Positions 1 to 7,854 of a DNA stretch of 22,958 nucleotides are shown in pieces (within the stretch, counting starts at the first letter, position 1; the number at the start of each line of letters is the position of its first letter). The position numbers and the translations under genes were made by a program. The notes beneath the pieces were generated by a model that worked only from the letters and a program-made list of their open reading frames with translations, did not search any database and was not told the DNA's origin. The stretch comes from Spirochaetia bacterium UBA5368 (GTDB lineage Bacteria; Spirochaetota; UBA4802; UBA5368), in contig DHPI01000080.1 of NCBI GenBank assembly GCA_002407865.1, positions 6,630 to 29,587 on the forward strand, given 5' to 3'.

Positions 1-512
1 TCGAATCCCAGGCGGTCCCTGTTCGCGTTATACCACTGCATGCCCTCTTTTTTGGTCGGCGGACTGACGCCTATGGCAAGCGACATCACCTGCTCGGTCA
101 TGAGCGATTTGCGTATTTCTTCCTTATAATCGGCATAGCTGATATGCTCGGTTTTTTCAACGCGTTCGCTGAACTCTTTCACGGACGTTATCCGCATCCG
201 CTCCATAATCTTCTGGATATGGTTGTCGACCTTCGCGTCGCTGACAATGATATACTGGTCCTCGGCCTCTTGCGTAACGATCGCCTCCTCGATGAATTTA
301 TCGAGGAGCCTGCTCATTTCGTATGGCTCCCTGCTCCTGGGGATTTTTTTCTGTTTCGAGAGGCGACCGTATTTTTCGTCCAGCTCGCTTTGAACGATGG
401 GACGGTCGTTCACAATGGCAATTATTCTGTCGTACGGTTCCCACGAAAAAGACGCCGTGTTGGGCAGTATAACCAGCATTGCGCACATTACAATCGTTGC
501 GGCTTTATTCAT
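1..512 (-). CDS. SurA-like periplasmic peptidyl-prolyl isomerase/chaperone, N-terminal part (runs off the left edge)
   Basis: I translated this frame directly; 170 residues are visible and the C-terminus lies outside the window. The start is an ATG preceded by a weak GGGTGA, 6 nt past the murI stop. Residues 1-24 look like a Sec signal peptide (short basic start, hydrophobic core, small residues near 20-23). Residues 28-50 carry the typical start of SurA_N proteins, DRIIAIVNDRPIVQSELDEK, followed by a helical region (RLLDKFIEEAIVTQEAE) and then YADYKEEIRKSLMTEQVM, as in the SurA/PpiD/PrsA chaperone module. Known members help outer-membrane proteins fold in the periplasm. No PPIase domain is visible, so a SurA_N-only protein is also possible. 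It is last in the visible part of the cimA-murI row and is probably co-transcribed with them. Confidence 0.85.
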   Translation of the reverse strand, partial: MNKAATIVMCAMLVILPNTASFSWEPYDRIIAIVNDRPIVQSELDEKYGRLSKQKKIPRSREPYEMSRLLDKFIEEAIVTQEAEDQYIIVSDAKVDNHIQKIMERMRITSVKEFSERVEKTEHISYADYKEEIRKSLMTEQVMSLAIGVSPPTKKEGMQWYNANRDRLGF

Positions 513-518
513 TTCAAA

Positions 519-1316
519 TCACCCGTAAATTACCAGCTTCCGTATTTGTGAGCCATTCTTGCCGAAAAACATCTCCTGGAGGCGCTGCAGCGTATCGGTT
601 ATATCCGATGCGTACAGCTCAATATCGCCGGCCGAACCGTTATTTTCAAGGTTTTTTTGGATTAATATCTCCTGCACCTCATGCGCGATTTCCACGCCGG
701 TATCAATAAGATCGATATCGGGATACACCTCGTGTATCGCTTTTTTTAACAGCGGGAAATGCGTACAACCGAGGATGAGCGTTCGTACGCCGTGATCGTA
801 CATGTCCTGAATATAGCGCTTCGCGGCAAGCCGCGGAATATCGCCTTCTATCCAGCCCTCTTCGGTAAGGGTGACAAAAACCGTCGCGTGCCGCTGCAAC
901 ACCTCCACTGCAGGACATAGCTGCTTGATCGCCTTCACGTACGAACCGCTTTTCACCGTGGCCCGCGTGGCGATAACGCCGATTCGCGTACCATTGAGCC
1001 GTTTGCACGCCGCGCGCGCCCCGGCGCCAATGACACCGATGACCGGCACCGAATATTCCTGCTGGAGGATATCCAGGGCGGCCGCTGAGGACGTGTTGCA
1101 CGCGATGACTATCATCTTCACGCCGCGCGACATGAGATACGAGGCGATTTCCCGAGAATATCTGATCACGGTATCAATCGAGCGCGTTCCATAGGGAAAA
1201 CGCTGGGTGTCGCCGAAATATATAATTCTTTCGCGGGGAAGCAGATCGTGTATGGCCTTGCACACCGTGAGGCCGCCCACGCCGGAATCGAAAATTCCAA
1301 TTGGCCTGTTATCCAT
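519..1316 (-). CDS. murI: Glutamate racemase MurI
   Basis: A 265-residue cytoplasmic enzyme that converts L-glutamate to D-glutamate for peptidoglycan. The N-terminal IGIFDSGVGGLTV box is diagnostic. The two catalytic cysteines are visible as ACNTSSA (Cys73) and LGCTHFPLL (Cys184). FGDTQRFPYG near residue 35 and VIGVIGAGA near residue 92 are also typical. Length matches the family. The frame stays open 28 codons further upstream, but those codons lie inside cimA and do not look like MurI; the ATG at 1316 puts the conserved box at residue 6 and has AGGGAACG about 13 nt before it. The start overlaps the cimA stop by 8 nt, which suggests translational coupling. Confidence 0.96.
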   Translation of the reverse strand: MDNRPIGIFDSGVGGLTVCKAIHDLLPRERIIYFGDTQRFPYGTRSIDTVIRYSREIASYLMSRGVKMIVIACNTSSAAALDILQQEYSVPVIGVIGAGARAACKRLNGTRIGVIATRATVKSGSYVKAIKQLCPAVEVLQRHATVFVTLTEEGWIEGDIPRLAAKRYIQDMYDHGVRTLILGCTHFPLLKKAIHEVYPDIDLIDTGVEIAHEVQEILIQKNLENNGSAGDIELYASDITDTLQRLQEMFFGKNGSQIRKLVIYG

Positions 1317-2907
1317 CGGAATGTTGCCGTTCCCTGGACAGCAGCTTTTTATACAGCATGTATTCAATGCCGTCGACAAGCGCCTGCCATGATGCTTCAA
1401 TTATATTTGTCGAAACGCCGACGGTGCCCCAGTGCTCCGTACGCCGTTTCTGATCGATCAGAACACGCACCGGCGACGCCGTACCGCCTTTTTCGTTCAG
1501 AACGCGAACCTTATAATCGGACAACTGAAGCTCGCCGATTTCAGGATAGAATTTTTCGAGGGCTTTTCTCAGCGCGTTGTCGAGCGCTTCAACGGGCCCG
1601 TTGCCGTTCGCCGCCGTATGCTCAATTCTATTATCAACTTCCACCTTGATGGTGGCCTCGCAGGTGAGGATGTTTTTTTCATTTTTTTCCGTTATGACCC
1701 TGAAGCCTTTCAGGATGAAGAAGGGCACGTACTCGCCTGATGCCTTGCGAATAAGCAGTTCAAATGAACCCTCGGCGGCCTCAAACTGGAACCCCTGGTC
1801 TTCGAGGGATTTTATCTGCTTCAATATTTTCGCGGGAAGGGTAACGCCCTCCTTCATCTCGATGCCCAACTCCTTCGCCTTGACCTCGATATTGCTCTTT
1901 CCCGAAAGCTCGGACACAAGCACCCTGCGCCGGTTGCCAACGAGCGCGGGATCAAGGTGCTCGTACGTCTTCGTATCTTTCTTCAGGGCGGACACATGGA
2001 TCCCCCCCTTGTGGGTGAACGCGTCGTTGCCGACATAGGGCGCCCGCTCATTATGGGCGAGATTGGCGATTTCGCTGATGTACCTGCTTACCTCGGTCAG
2101 ATGCGCCAGCGCCCCGGATGCGGCACACTTGTATCCCATTTTAAAAACGAGATTGGGAATAAACGCCGTAAGGTCGCAATTGCCGCACCGCTCACCGTAA
2201 CCGTTCATAGTGCCCTGAACGCTGATAACGCCCGCCCGTACCGCCGCGATCGAATTCGCGACAGCAACACCCGCGTCATTATGGAAATGAACGCCCGTCG
2301 GCATTTGCATCTGCTCGACAACCAGCCGCGTTATCCGCTCGATATCATGCGGCAGCGTGCCGCCGTTCGTGTCGCAGAGCACAACCATGTCGGCGCCCGC
2401 CTCGCGCGCCTTTTCCAGCGTTTTCAGCGAATAGTCGGGATTTGCGGCGAAACCATCGTAAAAGTGCTCGGCATCGAGAAAGACCTCGAATCCCTTATCT
2501 TTTAAATATGCGACAGTGCCGTATATAAGATCGAAATTCTGCTGCAAGCTGATATTGAGCGCCCTGGTCACCTGAAAATCCCACGTTTTTGCTACAATGG
2601 TAATGGTACTCGCGCCCGACTGCACAAGCTGCTGCAACAGGTCGTCGTTGTCGAACGTGTAATGTTGCCGCTTTGTCGAGCCGAACGCGGCAATTTTTGC
2701 ATGTTGCAGCTCTGCCTTCCGTATTTCCGAAAAGAAAATATTGTCCTTGGGATTGGAGCCCGGCCATCCGCCTTCAATGTAATCCACCTGAATGCGGTCG
2801 AGCTCTCCCGCGATGCGGATTTTATCCTGCAGTGAAAAGGAAATGCCCGACGTCTGCGCGCCGTCACGCAGGGTTGTATCGTAAATCAATATTCTGGTAT
2901 TGTTCAA
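1309..2907 (-). CDS. cimA: (R)-citramalate synthase CimA
   Basis: A 532-residue enzyme that condenses pyruvate with acetyl-CoA to (R)-citramalate, the first step of the threonine-independent route to isoleucine. The N-terminus IYDTTLRDGAQTSGISFS supplies the catalytic Arg14-Asp15 of the isopropylmalate synthase family. GVHFHNDAG (His207, His209) and NGYGERCGNCDL (Asn243 region) are the metal and substrate signatures. The segment EGGWPGSNPKD and the overall length fit CimA better than LeuA. Residues from about 395 to the end form the regulatory LeuA-dimer domain, so feedback by isoleucine is likely. The start is TTG: an in-frame TAA lies eight codons upstream and there is no ATG or GTG between. 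A TATAAT hexamer at 2928-2933 could be a -10 but has no good -35. The gene overlaps murI by 8 nt. Confidence 0.94.
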   Translation of the reverse strand: MNNTRILIYDTTLRDGAQTSGISFSLQDKIRIAGELDRIQVDYIEGGWPGSNPKDNIFFSEIRKAELQHAKIAAFGSTKRQHYTFDNDDLLQQLVQSGASTITIVAKTWDFQVTRALNISLQQNFDLIYGTVAYLKDKGFEVFLDAEHFYDGFAANPDYSLKTLEKAREAGADMVVLCDTNGGTLPHDIERITRLVVEQMQMPTGVHFHNDAGVAVANSIAAVRAGVISVQGTMNGYGERCGNCDLTAFIPNLVFKMGYKCAASGALAHLTEVSRYISEIANLAHNERAPYVGNDAFTHKGGIHVSALKKDTKTYEHLDPALVGNRRRVLVSELSGKSNIEVKAKELGIEMKEGVTLPAKILKQIKSLEDQGFQFEAAEGSFELLIRKASGEYVPFFILKGFRVITEKNEKNILTCEATIKVEVDNRIEHTAANGNGPVEALDNALRKALEKFYPEIGELQLSDYKVRVLNEKGGTASPVRVLIDQKRRTEHWGTVGVSTNIIEASWQALVDGIEYMLYKKLLSRERQHSDG

Positions 2908-3008
2908 TTTCTGCTCGTCATCGGGTAATTATAATCAACACCTGCAATCCGCCTCATGCCGCGACGGACCGCCGAAAAAAGGTATACTCGGAAAGCCGAT
3001 TCGATATT

Positions 3009-4388
3009 TCAAGTCATTTTTCGGCCGAGCACCCGCAGGTACCCGTTATCCAGCTCCCCGATATCGCCGGTACGGATCCACCCTTCGCCGAACGCCTCTG
3101 CCGATCTGCCCGAAGTTCTATAATACCCCTTCATCACATTCGGCCCGCCCACGAGTATTTCACCGTCATCGGCGATTCTGACATCGCACTCAGGAAGCGG
3201 CTTTCCCGCGGTGCCGGGCATATAGTCTTCGGGACAGTTGATGGTCACCATGGGCGATGCCTCCTTGAGTCCGTACCCCTGATAGACGGGGACACCCGCT
3301 GCCAGAAAAAATTCCTCAACCACCGCCGGCAGAAAATCGCCGCCGCATATGAAGTAACGCATATTCTCTCCCAGCGACTGCCGCACAAGCTTTTTCAGCG
3401 CCATATGGGAGAGACGCATTCGTATTTTTATACCAAGTTTAAATCTCATGCCGTCTTTCAGAATTTTCGCGGCGATGACGCCGGTTGTCCGCGCCCACTC
3501 CAGTATCCCGCGCAGCGGCGCGGGCGATCCCTTGATTTTTTCATTCAAGGCCGGATACAGCTTTTCGAAGAATGACGGGGTTACCGCCATGCACGTCGGC
3601 TGCACCTGGGGCAGGCACTCGTACACGCGCCTGCGGTCGGGACAATAGCAGTTCGTCGCGCCCTGGTAAAAAATATAATACGACCACGTCCTCTCAAGCG
3701 CGCGCGTAAGCGGCAGATAGCAGAACGACACGTCATCTTCCCGCACCGGGTGAAGGCGCTGCAGCGAATCGATCTGATGGAATAAATTCGCGTGTGTAAG
3801 GATGATTCCCTTTGATTCACCGCCGGTTCCCGGCGTATAGATCAGCGTCGCGAAATCATCCGTCGACACATGCTCCATTCGCGCATGCACGGCATCGTCC
3901 CTCCGCGACCGTCGCCCCATTTCGATAAAATCCTGAAAGTACAGGGCATGGGGGTTGTCGTCGGCCGCGGCGTTTTTGCTGAAAATCACTATTTTCTGAA
4001 GATAATCCGAAGCGTAATAAAACGACAGCGCCTTTTCATACTGCGCCGCGTCACCTGTAAAGAGCAGTTTGATGCCCGCATGGTTCACGATACGCTCGGC
4101 TTCGGCGGCGCTTTCAACGGCGGCGATGGGAACTGAAATGGCGCCGACAGACATGATGCTGAAATCCGCGATGGCCCATTCGGGACAGTTATCGGCGAAT
4201 ATGCCGATACGGTCGCCCTCCTGGATGCCGGATTCCACCAGCGCCTTGGCGCACGCCTTGATCCTTTCCCCCATCGAGTTCCATGTTACCGATATCCACA
4301 TCTCATCCGTGCGGTACTTCATGGCGGTTCTGCCGCCAAATTTGTCGACGCATCTGAAGATCATCCGCGCAAGATGTTTTTCATCCAT
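3009..4388 (-). CDS. AMP-dependent acyl-CoA synthetase, lacking the C-terminal domain (possibly a decaying gene)
   Basis: A 459-residue ANL-superfamily protein resembling long-chain fatty-acid:CoA ligases, which are normally about 600 residues. The large N-terminal domain is intact: WISVTWNSMGERI near 31, GDRIGIFADNCPEW near 58, FCYLPLTRALERTW near 222, YQGYGLKEASP near 369 and WIRTGD near 437. Two things are wrong. The phosphate loop at 184-194 reads YTPGTGGESKG where the family has YTSGTTGxxKG, so the second residue of SGTTG-type Ser is Pro. The protein also stops at GYLRVLGRKMT, exactly at the hinge (motif A8), so the mobile C-terminal domain with the A10 lysine is absent. The other two frames after the stop do not encode that domain. 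ATG start with GGGGA 7 nt upstream. It may be non-functional or act as an acyl-AMP-forming or binding protein. Confidence 0.85.
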   Translation of the reverse strand: MDEKHLARMIFRCVDKFGGRTAMKYRTDEMWISVTWNSMGERIKACAKALVESGIQEGDRIGIFADNCPEWAIADFSIMSVGAISVPIAAVESAAEAERIVNHAGIKLLFTGDAAQYEKALSFYYASDYLQKIVIFSKNAAADDNPHALYFQDFIEMGRRSRRDDAVHARMEHVSTDDFATLIYTPGTGGESKGIILTHANLFHQIDSLQRLHPVREDDVSFCYLPLTRALERTWSYYIFYQGATNCYCPDRRRVYECLPQVQPTCMAVTPSFFEKLYPALNEKIKGSPAPLRGILEWARTTGVIAAKILKDGMRFKLGIKIRMRLSHMALKKLVRQSLGENMRYFICGGDFLPAVVEEFFLAAGVPVYQGYGLKEASPMVTINCPEDYMPGTAGKPLPECDVRIADDGEILVGGPNVMKGYYRTSGRSAEAFGEGWIRTGDIGELDNGYLRVLGRKMT

Positions 4389-4473
4389 GGAGTGTTCCCC
4401 GTTAAATATGAAATATGTATATGTAAAATTTACTGATTTATTATCATGACATAACTATGATATTTTCAGTACC

Positions 4474-4502
4474 CATATACTCGAAAAGTTTCGATTTTGC
4501 AA
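4474..4502 (-). promoter_or_regulatory. Candidate sigma70 promoter of the truncated acyl-CoA synthetase row, with a palindrome in its spacer
   Basis: Read on the minus strand: TTGCAA (4497-4502), a 17-nt spacer, then TATATG (4474-4479). The spacer contains a perfect inverted repeat, TCGAAA-AG-TTTCGA (4481-4494), placed where a repressor would block RNA polymerase. The predicted leader to the ATG at 4388 is about 80 nt. Both hexamers deviate from consensus. Confidence 0.45.
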
Positions 4503-4553
4503 GTATTATATTGACTTACCATATGTCGCAGATGAGGCGCGGGCGGATGACGG

Positions 4554-5060
4554 TCACTTCAGCATGTTTCGCAGAAGCAGTTCGCTTTTGATAATGTATT
4601 TATAGATATTATTCACCGTCAGCGATATTCCCTCCTTGTTAAAAAGGGCGATGACCATGTTGTATTTTCTCCGGTAATGCTGTATCGAAGGGATTGTCGA
4701 TCTGAAATGCCTGGCAAGTTCAAAATCCTTATTTATATACACGCCCTTCTTGTCTTTCTTGTTCATCTGGATGAATTCCTTCACGGTATCCTCGTCCCAC
4801 ACGACCGGCTTGTTCGTCGTATAGTTATGCTCGATCATCCGCATCTGGTTTCTTTCCACACTGCCGCTCATTTTTCTCGTTTTCCAGTAAGGATGCCTGT
4901 TTCGCGCATGCTGTATGTCCTCGACCGAGTAGTTTGTTTTCATCAACCATTGTTTTGTCACATGGGCTTTTCTTCCCTGCGGCAGCTTGCTCTTCAATGA
5001 ATTTGTAATATACTCTTCGGGTGTTCTGGAATTATACAGCTTTAACTCTTCCTTGTTCAT
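4554..5060 (-). CDS. Orphan basic protein with two helix-turn-helix-like units, function unknown
   Basis: A 168-residue, very basic protein that I do not recognise. No signal peptide or membrane segment. Two segments resemble each other: about 34-58 (VTKQWLMK...IQHARNRH) and about 109-133 (INKDFELA...IQHYRRKY). Both have a short helix starting after a K, a Ser, and then IQHxR followed by basic residues, which looks like a duplicated DNA-binding helix-turn-helix unit. Start: ATG with GAGGA 6 nt upstream and a good promoter (5105-5133). The gene is A+T-rich: I counted 69 G/C in 4561-4740 (38%), against 41 of 60 in 5341-5400 inside the next gene. This suggests recent acquisition. A regulator or nucleic-acid-binding role is inference only. 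Confidence 0.75.
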   Translation of the reverse strand: MNKEELKLYNSRTPEEYITNSLKSKLPQGRKAHVTKQWLMKTNYSVEDIQHARNRHPYWKTRKMSGSVERNQMRMIEHNYTTNKPVVWDEDTVKEFIQMNKKDKKGVYINKDFELARHFRSTIPSIQHYRRKYNMVIALFNKEGISLTVNNIYKYIIKSELLLRNMLK

Positions 5061-5104
5061 GGGAAGTCCTCATTTTATATTTATACGTGGAGCATGACGT
5101 TTAA

Positions 5105-5133
5105 AGTATAAGCCAGACTGTCGCATTTTACAA
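5105..5133 (-). promoter_or_regulatory. Sigma70-type promoter of the orphan basic protein
   Basis: On the minus strand TTGTAA (5128-5133), 17 nt, TATACT (5105-5110). Each hexamer matches consensus at four or more positions. The expected start of transcription leaves a leader of roughly 38 nt containing GAGGA before the ATG at 5060. Confidence 0.65.
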
Positions 5134-5208
5134 TAAAAAAATTACTGCTTGATAAATTTCGATTCCAAAGATAGTTCTTGATAATTCGTTTCGGGGGAGT
5201 CTTCAGAC

Positions 5209-5640
5209 ATGGAAAAACAGTACCGCAATCCTGTCCCGACCGTTGACATCATAATAGAAATGGAAGGCGACACGGGCCGCGCCGCGCCTGGTGATACGCC
5301 GATCGTTCTTATCTCCAGAAAGAACCCGCCGTACGGTTGGGCGCTTCCCGGCGGTTTCGTCGATTACGGCGAAACGCTCGAACAGGCCGCCGTGCGCGAG
5401 GCTTTCGAGGAAACATCGCTGCGCGTTGAACTGGTGCGGCAATTTCATTCGTACTCCGATCCCTCGCGCGACCCACGACAGCACACAATTACAACCGTGT
5501 TCATCGCGCGTGCGCACGGCGTCCCGAAAGCGGCTGACGACGCGAAAGAGGCCCGCATATTCACTGCCGGGCGCCTCCCGGCCGAGATGGCGTTCGATCA
5601 CGCGGATATACTGAACGATTACGCGACGCAAAAATACTGA
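5209..5640 (+). CDS. Nudix hydrolase (nucleoside diphosphate-linked pyrophosphohydrolase)
   Basis: A 143-residue single-domain Nudix protein. The Nudix box occupies residues 49-71: G, five residues, E55, seven residues, R63-E64, E67-E68, then T-S-L. It fits GX5EX7REUXEEXGU except that the penultimate Gly is Ser70. The preceding [11 protein letters not shown] is typical of ADP-ribose pyrophosphatase and 8-oxo-dGTPase-like members; the substrate cannot be told from sequence. ATG start with a strong GGGGGAG upstream. It is followed after 21 nt by the acyltransferase-hydrolase gene, so the two probably share a transcript. A weak TTTCGA/GATAAT pair at 5157-5185 could be the promoter. Confidence 0.92.
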   Translation: MEKQYRNPVPTVDIIIEMEGDTGRAAPGDTPIVLISRKNPPYGWALPGGFVDYGETLEQAAVREAFEETSLRVELVRQFHSYSDPSRDPRQHTITTVFIARAHGVPKAADDAKEARIFTAGRLPAEMAFDHADILNDYATQKY

Positions 5641-5661
5641 TACACGCCGGGGAGTCCGCCA

Positions 5662-7854
5662 ATGGAAAAACAATTCGGATTTATCACGGGAATTACGAAA
5701 CTCGCCCTCAACGCGTTTATAAAGGCGGCAAAGGCAGACATCCGCACACACAACGAAGACCGCATACCCGGAGGGCCGGTCGTATTCGTGGTCAATCACT
5801 TTACGAGGATGGAAACCTTTTTTCTTCCGTACACAATTTCAAAAATCACCGGCACAGGCGTGCTCTCGCTCGCCCATCACAGCTTCTTCAAGGGGAACTT
5901 CGGTTCGTACCTGAACAGGCTCGGCGCCATATCGACGGCCGACCCCGACCGCGACCGCATTATCATCAGCGCCCTGCTCCGCGGCGATACGCCATGCATG
6001 ATTTTCCCGGAGGGGCAGATGATCAAAGACAAAAAGATCATCGCCCATGGAAAATATCTCATCGACAACTCGGGCATCAGGCGCCCGCCGCATACCGGCG
6101 CGGGAATCGCGGCACTGCGCTCGGAATTCTATCGGGCCAAGCTGCGGTATTTTCTTGAAACCGGATTTACAGACGGCATCGACGAGTATATTCGCCATTT
6201 TCAACTCGGCTCACGCAACGAGATTGACCGCATCATCGGTCTGGAAACCACAATCGTTCCGGTAAACATCACGTATTTTCCAATCCGCGCTCGAACCAAT
6301 ATTGTGAATAAAATCGCTTCACTGTTCGTTGAACATCTGCCCGAACGGATAAAAGAGGAAATTGAGGTCGAGGGCGCAATGATCGTCGACGGAACCGATA
6401 TCGATATAAATTTCGGCGAACCGATACGCGTTCGCCCGTATCTCGACAAGCGCTCCATAAAAAAAATGGTGCGCAATTCCCGCACCGGCCTTGCCGCCGG
6501 AGATATCACCGCAGGCACGCTCCGCTTCCGAAGGGAAGGCGTTGCGCTGATGCACAGGTATATGGACCGCATATACGGCATGACCACCGTCAACCACGAC
6601 CACGTCTTCGCGTATATCCTCGGGCGCTGCATCAAGAACAAGATCAGCGAGGCTGAACTCCGCGCCAGGGCGTACTGCGCCATCGATCGCATCCAGACGC
6701 TATCCATGCAATCATGTCATTCAAGCTTGCTGCTGAAACAGAATTATCTGCTGACCGACGATCCTCACGGCTGGTACGAGTCGTTCAAAGACGCGGCAAA
6801 ATACGACGGCCTTGTGTACGAAAAGGACGGATATCTCGTAAAAAACACGGAAAGGTTCTCGCGCCCCTACACATTTCACACAATCAGGCGCGATAACATC
6901 ATCGAGGTGCTGAAAAACGAGATTGAGCCGCTGGGCAACGTGGTGCATGCCATCGAGCGGGTAATGCGTCTGCCTTCGTTTTTTGTGCGCCGAACACTGC
7001 GAAACCGGTTTCTTCGCCTCGACCGCGACATCTTCCTGAGGGATTATGAAAAATACTATATCGAAGGTGAAAGCAAGCCCCGTACTATCGGACAGCCGTT
7101 TTTTCTGAGGCGTTTCTGCAACCGGCGTGGCGTGCTTCTGATTCATGGCTATATGTCGGCTCCCGAGGAAATACGAAAGCTTGCCGAACACCTGCATTGC
7201 GCCGGCTATGCCGTGTACGGCGTGCGCATGCGCGGCCACGGCACCGCACCTGAAGACCTTGGCTCGCGCTACTGGAGCGAATGGTACGAATCGGCAAACC
7301 GCGGCTATATTGTGCTGAAAAATACTGTTCGCGATATGGCCGTCGTCGGATTCTCAACGGGAGCGGGCATGGCCCTGTACCAGGCAATCACCAAAAGAAA
7401 CCAATTTAAATGCGCGGTATCGATCAACGCCCCCCTTAAGGTGAATAATATCGGCTCGAAGCTCGCCTCGACAATCGTTATGTGGAATACGCTTCTCGAA
7501 AAGCTGCGTGTCGGGCGGGGCAAAATGGAATTTGTCGCCAACAATCCGGAAAATCCACACATCAATTATCTGCGCAATCCCGTGCACGGCGTCAGCGAGC
7601 TGGATAAATTCATGTCTGTCGTCGAAAAGAGGCTGAACGAAATCTCCATACCGACGCTCATCATCCAGGGATCAAACGACCCCGTGGTGAATCCGAAAAG
7701 CGGCTACGAAATTTTCGACCTGGTGGGCAGCAAAAACAGGGAACTCTGCCGCGTGTTCGCGGAGCGCCACGGTATCGTGAACGGCGAGGGATCGGAAAAC
7801 ATATTCAGGCATGTGCGCCGCTTTGTCGACGACGCCATGGGCGGCCGCGCCTAA
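5662..7854 (+). CDS. Fusion of a PlsC-type acyltransferase and an alpha/beta hydrolase
   Basis: A 730-residue two-domain protein. Residues about 30-260 resemble glycerolipid acyltransferases (PlsC/AGPAT): VFVVNHFTRMET carries the catalytic His46 but in an HX4E setting (Glu51) instead of HX4D, and MIFPEGQM (113-120) is the FPEG substrate motif. Residues about 485-730 are an alpha/beta hydrolase of the monoacylglycerol-lipase/S33 type: LLIHGYMSAPEE (oxyanion region, 492-503), the nucleophile elbow GFSTG with Ser565, Asp673 in GSNDPVV and His703 in ERHGIV. About 220 residues between them (260-485) are unassigned and mostly helical-looking. No signal peptide or clear membrane helix, so probably cytoplasmic or peripheral. 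A role in making or remodelling acyl lipids is inferred. GGGGAG lies 7 nt before the ATG. The stop overlaps the convergent gene by 4 nt. Confidence 0.88.
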   Translation: MEKQFGFITGITKLALNAFIKAAKADIRTHNEDRIPGGPVVFVVNHFTRMETFFLPYTISKITGTGVLSLAHHSFFKGNFGSYLNRLGAISTADPDRDRIIISALLRGDTPCMIFPEGQMIKDKKIIAHGKYLIDNSGIRRPPHTGAGIAALRSEFYRAKLRYFLETGFTDGIDEYIRHFQLGSRNEIDRIIGLETTIVPVNITYFPIRARTNIVNKIASLFVEHLPERIKEEIEVEGAMIVDGTDIDINFGEPIRVRPYLDKRSIKKMVRNSRTGLAAGDITAGTLRFRREGVALMHRYMDRIYGMTTVNHDHVFAYILGRCIKNKISEAELRARAYCAIDRIQTLSMQSCHSSLLLKQNYLLTDDPHGWYESFKDAAKYDGLVYEKDGYLVKNTERFSRPYTFHTIRRDNIIEVLKNEIEPLGNVVHAIERVMRLPSFFVRRTLRNRFLRLDRDIFLRDYEKYYIEGESKPRTIGQPFFLRRFCNRRGVLLIHGYMSAPEEIRKLAEHLHCAGYAVYGVRMRGHGTAPEDLGSRYWSEWYESANRGYIVLKNTVRDMAVVGFSTGAGMALYQAITKRNQFKCAVSINAPLKVNNIGSKLASTIVMWNTLLEKLRVGRGKMEFVANNPENPHINYLRNPVHGVSELDKFMSVVEKRLNEISIPTLIIQGSNDPVVNPKSGYEIFDLVGSKNRELCRVFAERHGIVNGEGSENIFRHVRRFVDDAMGGRA

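Noticed and set aside
1317..1400. N-terminal extension of murI by 28 codons
   Set aside because: It would lie wholly inside cimA and precede the conserved MurI start with unrelated sequence.
2908..3008. Possible terminator after the truncated synthetase (TCGG-CTTT-CCGA, then a run of six T on the minus strand)
   Set aside because: The stem is only four pairs and the T-run starts several bases later; too weak to call.
2673..3575. Plus-strand open frame (300 codons)
   Set aside because: Antisense to cimA and the truncated synthetase; no domain seen.
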